Assembly (NCBI RefSeq): GCF_002303925.1
Contig: NZ_MRCS01000016.1
Coordinates: 1 to 64,000 of the forward strand
DNA from: Pseudomonas sp. ACN8
GTDB taxonomy: Bacteria; Pseudomonadota; Gammaproteobacteria; Pseudomonadales; Pseudomonadaceae
DNA: 64,000 nucleotides
Reading direction: 5' to 3'
This document shows, one piece after another, positions 16,001 through 22,041 of the stretch. Below the pieces are notes generated by a model. It had not been told where the DNA came from and made no database searches. It saw nothing but the letters and a program-made list of their open reading frames with translations. Numbering within the stretch: the stretch's first letter is position 1; every line of letters starts with the position of its first letter. A program made the position numbers and the translations under genes.

Positions 16001-18335
16001 CAGCAAGACCATCACCGATGTCCGGGGTGGCGACAAAACTGCCACAGGCACGTTCACCACAGTCGGCACCACGCAGACCCTCGACGGTCTCTATGGCACC
16101 CTGACCATCAACGCCGATGGCACCTACAGCTATGTGATCAACAACAACCTGGCCGCTGTCCAGTCACTGAAGGTCGGTGATTCGCTGGTGGAAACCTTCA
16201 CCTACCGGATGCGCGACATCGCCGGCGCCACCGATGTCGCCCAACTGAACATTCGCATCGACGGCGCCTGGGATGCCCCCGTGGCGACCAACGACGTGGC
16301 CCTCGCCGTCGCCAATGACGGCAATGGCAATAGCGTCAGCCCGACCCGTAACGTGTTGCCCAATGACACCGATGTCGATCAGGGCGACAGCCTGCAGGTC
16401 AGCGGCATCCGCTTCGGCACTGAAGCGGCGGGCGGCACTCTGGACGCCGTCGATCCAGGCACCGACAACACCAACGGCACCTTGATCAACGGACTCTACG
16501 GACAACTGATCATCGGTGCCGACGGCAATTACACCTACATCGTCGATAACAGCAACCCCACGGTACTGGCGCTGGGACCGCTGCAAATTCTCGATGAGCA
16601 CTTCACCTATCAGGTCACCGACCTTGGCGGGCAAAGCGATCTGGCGGAAATTCACATCATCATCCGCGGAATCAACTCGGCACCGGTGGCCAACGGCGAT
16701 GCGGCGACGGCTGTCGAAGCCGGTGGTCTCGACAACAGCCAGAACGGCATCAACCCCACGGGCAATGTGCTCGGCAATGATACCGACCTGGAAAGCGACG
16801 CCCTCAACGTATCGGCGATCCGGACGGGCGAGCTTGCCGACACCGGCAGCGGCGGCACCGTAGGCACAGCGCTGCGCGGGCTTTATGGTGATCTGGTGAT
16901 CAATGCCGACGGCAGCTACACCTACACCGTCGACAACAGCCTCGCGATAGTCCAGGCCCTGCGCCAAAGCGGCCAGACCGTGACGGACGTCTTCAGCTAC
17001 ACCCTGTCCGACGTCTTCGGCGCCAGCAGCCAGGCCGAATTGCGCATCACCGTCGATGGCCGCAATGACACCCCTATTGCCCGGGACGACAACTCTATCG
17101 CCGTCGAAGCGGGCGGCGTGGCCAATGGCACCCCGGGCAGCAACGCCACGGGCAACGTGCTGGCCAACGACAGCGATGTCGACGGCGTGGTCAACGGCGA
17201 AAGCAGACAGGTGCTGAGCCTCACCGGCGAAAACGGCCAGTCCGCCAGCGCAGGGCAAGTGCTGAGCGGACGCTACGGGCAAATGATCATCAACGCCGAC
17301 GGCAGCTACACCTACCTGATCGACAACAACAACCCGCTGGTGCAAGCGCTGCGCACAGCGAGCGAAACCCTCAGCGAAACCTTCACCTACCGCATGACCG
17401 ACACCGCCGGAGTCACCTCGGATGCACGCCTGACGGTGGTCATCCAGGGGGCCGACGACAACCCGGTGGCGCAAAACGACAGTGCTGTGGCCAGCGACGA
17501 AACACCGGCGCCGCAGGTAACGGGCAATGTACTGCCCAATGACAGCGACGTGGATGGCAACGATCACCTGCAAGTGGTGGCGATACGCACCGGTGCCGAA
17601 ACAGGCACAGGCACGGCGGGCGTGATCGGTCAGCCGATCCTCGGCCTGTACGGCACCCTCGTGCTCAACGCCGATGGCAGCTACACCTACACCATCGACC
17701 AGAGCAATCCACAAGTGCTGGCAGCCGCCGGTCTTGGGCAGGTACTGCGCGATGTCTTTACCTACACCATCAATGATCTGAGCGGAGCCAGCGACCAGGC
17801 GGAACTGGTGATCATTCTGGACATTGCCACACCCTTCATCCCGGCACCGGAAGGCAATCGCTTCGATCATGACCTCGGTCGCCAGAGCAGCAGCCTGCTT
17901 ATCCCCGATCCGGTGCCGGCGATCTTCGTGACACCGGTGGTCGAACGCAACGCCCGGTTGAATGAGCTCTCCAGCTGGAACGCCGATGGCAGCAACTTGC
18001 GCATCAGTTCCAGTGGCGAGTTCACCAGCGATTCGCTGGGCAATGGACTCGGGTTGGTGCCCGGCCAATTCGTCGCCGATGCTGTGCGCGACAGCCGGCT
18101 GGACAGTGAACTGGAAATGGCCTGGATTCTCGGACGACATGGCCGCGTCGGCCTGAGTGCCGATGGCCTGTTGAGCGACCCGTCGTTGTTCGCCATCGAC
18201 CCCGCTGAATTAACCCGCGGACCGGCACAGGTGGAAAAACCGGAAAAAGCCCAGGAGCCACGCCCGGCCCGGGGGTTCAGTGCGCAAGTACGCAATGCCG
18301 CCCAGCGTCTGCATCCGACCCATCGGGGCCATTGA
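7017..18335 (+). CDS. Giant LEPR-XLL / DUF4347 / VCBS-repeat adhesin
   Basis: The protein has 3772 residues. There is no Sec signal; the N-terminus carries the LEPR-XLL type motif LEPRILFDGAA at residues 22-32. A DUF4347 domain spans about 75-240 (VMSHGGAGQFTLGN, IQLYGCDIGAGMAGK). Next comes a long set of DUF11-like Ig-type repeats (about 410-1860) and an SdrD-B-like domain near 1862-1978 (TDANGQYHFGVLPLG). A cadherin-like unit follows at about 1983. Eleven VCBS-type repeats occupy about 2125-3600, each with AVEAGG, GNVLxNDTDVD, YGTLTINADGSYTY and an NDxPV junction. A unique tail of about 170 residues closes it. No RTX nonapeptides and no LapG-type cleavage site were seen. It is the first gene of an operon with TolC, two adaptors and an M50 protease, which probably export it. 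A role in biofilm or surface attachment is inferred from the family. Confidence 0.88.
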   Translation: MQGSGHPRFGSHLRPQRQALALEPRILFDGAAASAAADQQHTDPTATPAAGDAPVPHATPTEGPAATEQAPSAARSLLVLDSRIENRDQLLAQLPGNVTAIVVNAGEDGLAAISAALAQLGKVDSIQVMSHGGAGQFTLGNRTITSDNVDQLSQTLGQWRNNLTQGADIQLYGCDIGAGMAGKNLVTELARWTGADVAASSNDTGSTRVGGDWTLETKVGDIDKSIAISSAAMASFDGLLADAAPTASLPVAGSNVLLGDNFSFTVNFSNTSTQTGFAPFINLALPTTGRDGNDGVNFISASYLGQNLISHLVTFDASGNATHPLAKDANGNFLVINASTYGMRAGDTLVVIELPFASVTNAQPVIPVQINASLSNLADTSFSNGTPDLTLRTSGGFEFGNDALDNPTNDPSLIQAGTAAFVVHPTVITFDETLSTPEGETATGPNYGRTLTLSVTPAPGQTLSNVVVTQPLPDNVQVTAITPGPGGRVTAITLHDGTVVTNAAQIAVLIAADEVYLSSFSVTYASLAGKTDTVVAFYVPEVDANGLPIINPVTGDDVTITLGAPSASGQWVPLDPRDVTAPNTTIDFSGTGVTTQFVAKSITLLKTVTVQNDIGHSGITPGDTLQYHLNLAISDYFAFGKDAFNAGQLIIRDQLSDGQTLTGTPAMAVTINGVTQTITLVTTVVNNADGSTSMAFDIAQSLRNSFALRGWLNGDLAFDQQLQGAMLAVLSYSAIVGQTYKPPSGNPQPEINEGDELGNSAVVDGTLLQDPLNLTGQSETDGSATTSVIPTSVVDISLVEVNNGTPPASGELRPGDEVTFQLSYDLVTGDYEQFKLTAYLPLPLFNVTGVTWATGSDVGQWQIGPGNTNAGGVVSVTSANGNSVVFDFGSFTTADTTGSRIVIRFSVRVGDQPFADQRSLDVLAQSSQQTTLTDRTLISSDVAVIVSVAEPVLNIKHGVVSGTNGTVSNTTGSWNPPGSTGVPFNGSVTSLAAVDGNIVNIDGGDRLRLVTAIENSGGGGAFDVSTNITLPTGLSFVGGSLAAANLQIYRGNGTLLVLGTDYSVSGNQITFLDAGGQATLLAGRSGTAADTSGANLVVISYDVAVSNTIEASRTLQSTATLSNYASVNGGTDFTPTNLTDLASQQVAAPVIRKGYADGTLDNGDSSAGHTTGSDLVIGESMRYDIVITLPEGSTQNLRIDDLIPAGMRLDTSFNGGLGYQIITTRTGSGALGADFAGSVLVSGFGGLGGTVGNDGVDARWTFSVSSVSADNQTGNNTFVIRLQLVANNVIGNQANVSRQNNAQLIYSDPDSNTANGNVAVDRTVALTGGRPTVIVREPTLQISQALTTTTGNGGYDQGDTVSFTITISNGNAASDFTAFDISLLDNLPTQLSNITLVGVLYQNGATNNGGVGFEIVGGQLRTANGANIDIAKGGSIVLQVTGVVNATAAATSNFANVATVQWTSLDGTQGGERTGVNGLINGGTLNDYRNASTLLVPVAQSIEISRVGGLPDTAAPTPTTTAVEQVTIGEVIRYRVVVLVPEGNNPNYQIQITLANGLQFISPDALVNALRIAFISNGGLTSDANLIVGGTLNVDGNENSPQALPITSDLSGLAPNGVFDPSRLTVVTNPDGSQVVTFNLGNVVNSADDNDLEGIAIEFNVRVSNTVSNISGAQLAVSAHEIVNGAGRANSDTVFERIVEPSFSGLDKQIVAFNPNPSGTTGSATVQLTFTQNGGLPAFDARVSDSFAGGSNYTLLGVSINGTTFGPGNLPAGVSFSTTGGLSVNFDQLDVGAQIQVRYQVTLPNASIVASSNATLTWSSLPEDFTSWGGNFVGVDGTANGERTGSTVGPNQYILRDNAGLGVITGTLWNDTASPTASATPDGAGLAGQTVTLTWAGADGLLNTSADNLTFSTVTDANGQYHFGVLPLGVFRIDVPAGLISYPQPLGDLRVRVDTDAGTLGQITITLGDAATQAANAGYVEQNDAPVNTLPGTQNGQEDVPLSIGGISVADFDANRDPNVASRNLSVTLSVLNGTLFLGATVPGVTVTGANSATLSLTGTLANLNTALASLRYLGNLNFNGTDTLTVVSNDQGNYGDANGSGLPGTTADALSDTDTLQIILAPVNDPPIAVDDSAIAVEAGGTNNTVIGVDPRGNLLVNDTDIDTATNADRLHVLSIGPGTGIQTPVVGVVVINGQFGQLLVGSNGSYEYIVDNDNAAVQALRLSGQTLTDRFDYVASDLAGATATATLTVTIEGANDTPVGVNDNGTAAEAGGVFNGTPGSDAVGNVLTNDIDVDSTVNGETRTVTGIRPVPEVIAANFTPVTTATSVVGLYGTLTINPDGTYRYVVDNNNTRVQRLSAGEQLVDFFSYRVTDTVGLDDVAQLRIVVQGANDNPVASDDQAEAQAASSNNNASESNPSGNVIQFPSRPGLVDNGIDNDVDAVDQPSSQLQVNGVINKNEATYNPAVDVLSGVATGTTSADGTVVTGLFGTLRIGADGSYFYDVDSTNTAVQALAAGQTLTEFFTYGITDTNGLTDTAQLVITVHGVNDPPVSQNVIAIATEKGGIANGTAGGDPSGDATANDFDPDGDPLTVILIKPGEEAGTGTPIAVNAGGTVIIGQYGTLTIFPNGSYSYALDNDNADVQALRRGSDLLLERFTYTVSDNASPTPETDSAEIIVLIRGQNDNPIANDDTSIAIESGGTNNNQPGLDPIGNVLDNDTDVDGGEVPVDLPAHDYGETRAVSSVRTGIETATGTAGTLGSELRGTYGWLTLNADGSYSYRLDNDMAEVQALRFGERLVDAFSYTVIDTSGAEDRATLNIDIRGRDDTPVPHNDISIAFEAGGVNNGTTGTNPFGNVLVNDTDVDGNAEALSVTGFNEGTSVGVLGTGLIGTFGTLTLNTDGSFSYVVDNNNLRVQALRTPFDVLTETFTYQVRDLFGASNTSTLTIIIRGANDNPLAADDNTVAVEAGGTANGTPGLNPTGNVLANDRDVDANDSKTITDVRGGDKTATGTFTTVGTTQTLDGLYGTLTINADGTYSYVINNNLAAVQSLKVGDSLVETFTYRMRDIAGATDVAQLNIRIDGAWDAPVATNDVALAVANDGNGNSVSPTRNVLPNDTDVDQGDSLQVSGIRFGTEAAGGTLDAVDPGTDNTNGTLINGLYGQLIIGADGNYTYIVDNSNPTVLALGPLQILDEHFTYQVTDLGGQSDLAEIHIIIRGINSAPVANGDAATAVEAGGLDNSQNGINPTGNVLGNDTDLESDALNVSAIRTGELADTGSGGTVGTALRGLYGDLVINADGSYTYTVDNSLAIVQALRQSGQTVTDVFSYTLSDVFGASSQAELRITVDGRNDTPIARDDNSIAVEAGGVANGTPGSNATGNVLANDSDVDGVVNGESRQVLSLTGENGQSASAGQVLSGRYGQMIINADGSYTYLIDNNNPLVQALRTASETLSETFTYRMTDTAGVTSDARLTVVIQGADDNPVAQNDSAVASDETPAPQVTGNVLPNDSDVDGNDHLQVVAIRTGAETGTGTAGVIGQPILGLYGTLVLNADGSYTYTIDQSNPQVLAAAGLGQVLRDVFTYTINDLSGASDQAELVIILDIATPFIPAPEGNRFDHDLGRQSSSLLIPDPVPAIFVTPVVERNARLNELSSWNADGSNLRISSSGEFTSDSLGNGLGLVPGQFVADAVRDSRLDSELEMAWILGRHGRVGLSADGLLSDPSLFAIDPAELTRGPAQVEKPEKAQEPRPARGFSAQVRNAAQRLHPTHRGH
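13390..17825 (+). repeat. Eleven tandem VCBS-type repeats inside the adhesin gene
   Basis: Protein-level repeats of roughly 120-140 residues. Each begins with a (N/D)DxP(V/I) junction, has an AVEAGG-like strand and a GNVLxND(T/S)DVD calcium-like motif, then a YGTLxINADGSYTYxxDNxN hairpin and a closing strand of the type ETFTYRMTD. Several neighbouring copies are close in DNA sequence as well, which favours recombination and length variation. Some copies depart from the pattern: the fourth lacks part of the AVEAGG strand and the ninth has AVANDG. Confidence 0.85.
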
Positions 18336-18378
18336 AGTGACCGAACAAAATAAATTCAAAGAGCACAAAGGATTGAAC

Positions 18379-19914
18379 ATGCCGAAACATGCGACGAGGT
18401 TTATCAGCTCCGCTCTCGCGTCCGCACTGCTGCTCAGTGCCTGTTCGTCACTGGACCCCAAGCCCGCCACCGACGAAGAGAACCGTCAACGCATTCTCGC
18501 CGATCAGGCGCGCATGTATTCCGGCCAGGAACCGGTCACCGCGCCCATCACCTTTTATGAAGCGGCCGCCCGGGCGTTGAAATACAACCTCGACTACCGC
18601 CTCAAGCTCATGGAAAGCGCCCTGGCGTCGGACCTGCGCGATGTTTCCAGCCATGAGATGTTACCCAAGCTGGTGGCCTCGGCCGGTTATGCCGGGCGAA
18701 ACAACGATTCGGGCGGTACCTCCATCGGTATCGAAGACCGCCAGGTCAGCTTGCGTCCGTCGACCTCCGAGGAGCGCTATCGCGAACTCTATGGCCTGGG
18801 CCTGAGCTGGAGCCTGCTGGATTTCGGCGTGGCCTATTACCGCACCCAGCAGAAGTCCGATCAGATCCTCATGGCCGAGGAACGTCGGCGCAAAGTCGCG
18901 CAGAACGTCTTGCAGGACGTGCGCAACGCCTACTGGCGCGCCCTCGGCGCGCAACGGCTGATGCCCGAAGTAGACAAGCTGCTGATGCGCACCCACACCG
19001 CGCTGACCTCCGCCCGGGAAGCCGAAACACGTGGTCTGTTGCCACGCCAGGAGATCCTCGCCTACCAACGCGCCCTGCTCGACTCCATCTACCTGCTGAC
19101 CGTGCGTCGCCAGGACCTGGAATTCGCCCAGGCCGAGCTCGCCGCGCTGATGTCATTGCCGCCGGGCTCGAAAATGATCCTGGCCGACATGCCGGATCCA
19201 CCGCTGCCGCAAGTGCATCAGAGCATGGCGCAGCTGGAGCAGCTGTCTCTGGAGCACCGCCCTGAAATCATGGAAGAGTGGTATCGCAAGCGGGTCAACC
19301 AGAAAGACCTGGACATTGCCAAGGCGCAGTTGTGGCCGAACGTCACCGCGGATTTCGGCTACCGGTACGATACCAACAAGTACCTCTACAACAGCGACTG
19401 GAACGCCACCGGGCTGCAAGTCTCGATGAACCTGCTGCGCCTGCTGCAATTGCCGTCGCTCAATGCCGCGCAAAAGTCCCAGAGCGAAACCGACGACTCC
19501 CGCCGGGTGGCGCTGTCCATGGCGATCCTGACCCAGGTGCGGGTCGGCACCCTGCGCTATCAACTGGCGCGCCAGGAAGTGGAGTTCACCGAAGACAGCC
19601 TGCGGGTCGACCGCAGCTTGCTCGACTACGCCCAGGCGGCGAAAAACGGCGCGCTGGGTTCCGAGCTTGAGGTGATCCGCTCCGAAGGTCGCTACCTGCT
19701 GTCGCGCTACCAGCGTGAAGCCGCGTTCTCCAGTGCCCAGGCGGCGTGGGGTCGCTTGTACAACTCCGTGGGGCTGGACGTCCTGCCGGATGAAATCTCC
19801 AAGCACGACGTCAAGACTCTGGCCCGGGAAATCCAGCGCACCTTGAACGAACAGGAACAGCAACGTCTGCTCATCACCCAGCAAGGAACGCCGAATGTGC
19901 AAAACCGCCCTTGA
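18379..19914 (+). CDS. TolC-like outer-membrane efflux lipoprotein
   Basis: The protein has 511 residues. It starts at ATG 18379 after AAAGGA, which places a lipoprotein signal with lipobox LLSACSS near residue 20; a longer frame upstream is ignored for this reason. The body is rich in long amphipathic helices in two halves (RRRKVAQNVLQDVRNAYWRA; RQDLEFAQAELAALMSLPPG; AAKNGALGSELEVIRSEGRY), the OEP/TolC fold. It should form the outer-membrane channel of a tripartite exporter. It lies 43 bases after the adhesin and overlaps the next gene by 20 bases, so it belongs to the same operon and presumably forms the exit duct for the adhesin. Confidence 0.85.
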   Translation: MPKHATRFISSALASALLLSACSSLDPKPATDEENRQRILADQARMYSGQEPVTAPITFYEAAARALKYNLDYRLKLMESALASDLRDVSSHEMLPKLVASAGYAGRNNDSGGTSIGIEDRQVSLRPSTSEERYRELYGLGLSWSLLDFGVAYYRTQQKSDQILMAEERRRKVAQNVLQDVRNAYWRALGAQRLMPEVDKLLMRTHTALTSAREAETRGLLPRQEILAYQRALLDSIYLLTVRRQDLEFAQAELAALMSLPPGSKMILADMPDPPLPQVHQSMAQLEQLSLEHRPEIMEEWYRKRVNQKDLDIAKAQLWPNVTADFGYRYDTNKYLYNSDWNATGLQVSMNLLRLLQLPSLNAAQKSQSETDDSRRVALSMAILTQVRVGTLRYQLARQEVEFTEDSLRVDRSLLDYAQAAKNGALGSELEVIRSEGRYLLSRYQREAAFSSAQAAWGRLYNSVGLDVLPDEISKHDVKTLAREIQRTLNEQEQQRLLITQQGTPNVQNRP

Positions 19915-20698
19915 GTCCCGTTTTGGGGCCCTGCTATTGGCCTGCCTGATCCTGCCCGTCACCGCCGATGACACACCGTCGGCCCCCACCCTCGATAGCG
20001 CCAGTGCCATTCGCGTGTTGCTGGCCGCTGAACTGGAAACCACCCTGTCGAGCCAGATGAGCGGCACCCTGGGCGAGATGAAAACCGGTTTCGGCGAGCA
20101 TGTCGCCAAAGCCGAAGTGCTCGCCCGCTTCAACTGCAACGAAGCCGAGGCCCGCAGTAAAGTGGCGGCCGCCGAACTGGCCATGGCCAGGCAGAATCTG
20201 GAAGCGAAAAAACAACTGCGCCAACTCAATGCGGTGGGTGACATCGAAGTCTCCATGGCCAACACCGAGGTGCAAAAAGCCGACGGCGCGCGCGCCATGG
20301 GCGTGGCCCAGAGTGGCTACTGCCAGGTGCTGGCGCCGTTTTCCGGACGTATCGCCAAGGTCTATGTCAAACCGTTCCAGACCGTCACGGCCGGTACCCC
20401 CCTGTTCGATCTGGTCAGCGACGGCGCCTTGAAAGTCCGGCTCAACGTACCTTCCAACCTGCTCAAGACCCTCAAGCCCGGCCTCGCGCTGCAAGTGAGC
20501 ATTCATGAAACCGGCAAGAACTACCCAGCCCATGTCAGCGCCATCAACTCGCGGGTCGATGCGGTGGCCCAGACGGTCGAGCTCGAAGCCCGGCTCGACC
20601 AGAAATACCCCGACCTGATGGCGGGCATGAGCGGCACGGCGCATTTCAATCAGGACACTGCGCTGCAAATCGATGCACAAAACAGTGCCCAGCCATGA
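19895..20698 (+). CDS. Periplasmic adaptor (short HlyD/RND-type membrane-fusion protein)
   Basis: The 267-residue protein has a signal peptide (FGALLLACLILPVTADD) rather than a membrane anchor. The lipoyl-like half motifs are SSQMSGTLGEMKTGFGEHVA and GYCQVLAPFSGRIAKVYVKP, flanking a short alpha-hairpin (AELAMARQNLEAKKQLRQLN). A beta-barrel segment follows (SDGALKVRLNVPSNLLKTLK). This is the RND-type adaptor layout, but the protein is short and there is no RND pump nearby. The start overlaps the TolC-like gene by 20 bases, and its stop overlaps the next ATG as ATGA. It probably bridges the TolC-like channel to the inner-membrane components encoded next. Confidence 0.82.
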   Translation: MCKTALESRFGALLLACLILPVTADDTPSAPTLDSASAIRVLLAAELETTLSSQMSGTLGEMKTGFGEHVAKAEVLARFNCNEAEARSKVAAAELAMARQNLEAKKQLRQLNAVGDIEVSMANTEVQKADGARAMGVAQSGYCQVLAPFSGRIAKVYVKPFQTVTAGTPLFDLVSDGALKVRLNVPSNLLKTLKPGLALQVSIHETGKNYPAHVSAINSRVDAVAQTVELEARLDQKYPDLMAGMSGTAHFNQDTALQIDAQNSAQP

Positions 20699-22041
20699 CC
20701 ATGAACGAGCCGCTGCCCCACCCTCACCTGCTGCTGGAACTCGACGCCCTGCGGGACAAGGCAATCGCCGCCGACTCGCTGAACGCTTTGGCGTTCAGCA
20801 TGGCCAACGATCTGTACCCGCTGCTGCCGTTTCATCAGGCGCTGGTCTTTGCCCAACGGGAATCGTCGCTGGAACTGCTGAACGTTTCTGGGCTGTCGCG
20901 CCCCAGCGAAGACTCGCCGTACCTGGTCTGGCTGCGTCGGGCCAGTCGCTGGATCGCCACTCAGGTGGCCGATGGCGAACCGGTGTGGCTGACACCGGAC
21001 ACCACCACCCCACCGCCGGACATCGTCGAAGGCTGGAGCGAGTGGTGGCCGTCGGGCCTCTGGTGCATTCCGGTCCAGGACCGTGAAGGGCAACGCCTGG
21101 GCCTGTTGGTGTTGCTGCTGGAGCAGAAGCCGCCGGCCGTGTTGTGGCAGCACCTCAAAGGCCTGGTCAACACCTGGGGCTACTGCTGGGCCGCGCTGAC
21201 CCGGCATCGGCGCCTCGGCCGCTGGCGCCCCAACCGCAAGCAACTGCTATTGGGCCTGATCGTACTCGGGGCCTTGTTGCTGCTGCCGGTAAGGCAAACC
21301 GCACTGGCCCCGACGGAGATCGTATCGCGCCAGGCGCAAATCATCAGTTCCCCCATCGATGGCGTGATCGAGCAGATCCAGGTGCGCCCCAACCAACCGG
21401 TAGACACTGGTACGCCATTGTTCTCCCTGGACGAAACCACCTTGCGCAGCCGCGCCGAAGTGTTGGGCAAGGAAGTGGCGGTGGCCGATGCCGAGTTGCA
21501 GGCGGCCAGCCAACGGGCGTTCGATAACCCACAAAGCAAAAGCGAGCTGACCCTGCTTCAGGGCCGCGCCCAGCAACGCCGGGCCGAACTGGCGGCGGTG
21601 CAAGCCCAACTCAAACGCACCAAGGTCCTTTCACCCCGCGGTGGCGTGGCGGTGTTCAGCGACCCCAACGACTGGCTGGGCAAACCCGTGGTCACCGGCG
21701 AACGAATCATGCAAGTGGCCGACCCGAGCCAACCGGCCATGCTCATCCAGTTGGCGGTGGCCGATGCCATCGCCCTGGAACCCGGGGCTGAAGTCACGCT
21801 GTTTCTCACGGCGTACCCACTGACCCCGCTCAAGGGCCAGATCCTCGAAACCAGCTACCAGGCCCGCCCCAGCGATGAAGGCGTGGTCGCCTACCGTCTG
21901 CTGGCCAGCATCGAGGGCGCGCCGGAGCATGCACGCCTGGGCCTGCACGGCACCGCCAAACTGTACGGCGGCCGGGTGATGCTCGGTTACTACCTGCTGC
22001 GTCGGCCGCTGGCGACACTGCGGGCGTGGAGTGGCTGGTAA
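20695..22041 (+). CDS. HlyD-type adaptor with an N-terminal GAF-like cytoplasmic domain
   Basis: The protein has 448 residues. The first ~175 are soluble and GAF-like (LLPFHQALVFAQRESSLELL, SGLWCIPVQDREGQRLGLLV). One membrane helix follows (LLLGLIVLGALLLLPV). The periplasmic part has the biotinyl/lipoyl halves QIISSPIDGVIEQIQVRPNQ and RTKVLSPRGGVAVFSDPNDW around a helical hairpin, then a beta-barrel segment. A cytoplasmic sensory-type domain on an HlyD protein is unusual; it may couple export to an intracellular signal or substitute for an ABC partner (inference). The start overlaps the previous stop (ATGA), and its TAA overlaps the next ATG (TAATG). Confidence 0.82.
   Translation: MTMNEPLPHPHLLLELDALRDKAIAADSLNALAFSMANDLYPLLPFHQALVFAQRESSLELLNVSGLSRPSEDSPYLVWLRRASRWIATQVADGEPVWLTPDTTTPPPDIVEGWSEWWPSGLWCIPVQDREGQRLGLLVLLLEQKPPAVLWQHLKGLVNTWGYCWAALTRHRRLGRWRPNRKQLLLGLIVLGALLLLPVRQTALAPTEIVSRQAQIISSPIDGVIEQIQVRPNQPVDTGTPLFSLDETTLRSRAEVLGKEVAVADAELQAASQRAFDNPQSKSELTLLQGRAQQRRAELAAVQAQLKRTKVLSPRGGVAVFSDPNDWLGKPVVTGERIMQVADPSQPAMLIQLAVADAIALEPGAEVTLFLTAYPLTPLKGQILETSYQARPSDEGVVAYRLLASIEGAPEHARLGLHGTAKLYGGRVMLGYYLLRRPLATLRAWSGW

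Noticed and set aside
13390..17825. CRISPR-like spacing of repeats
   Set aside because: The repeats are coding VCBS units of about 400 bases in frame, without short direct repeats and spacers.
7017..18335. RTX-type secretion signal or LapG-type cleavage site in the adhesin
   Set aside because: No GGxGxDxxx nonapeptides near the C-terminus and no TAAG-like cleavage site near the N-terminus were seen, so a LapA-type system is not supported.
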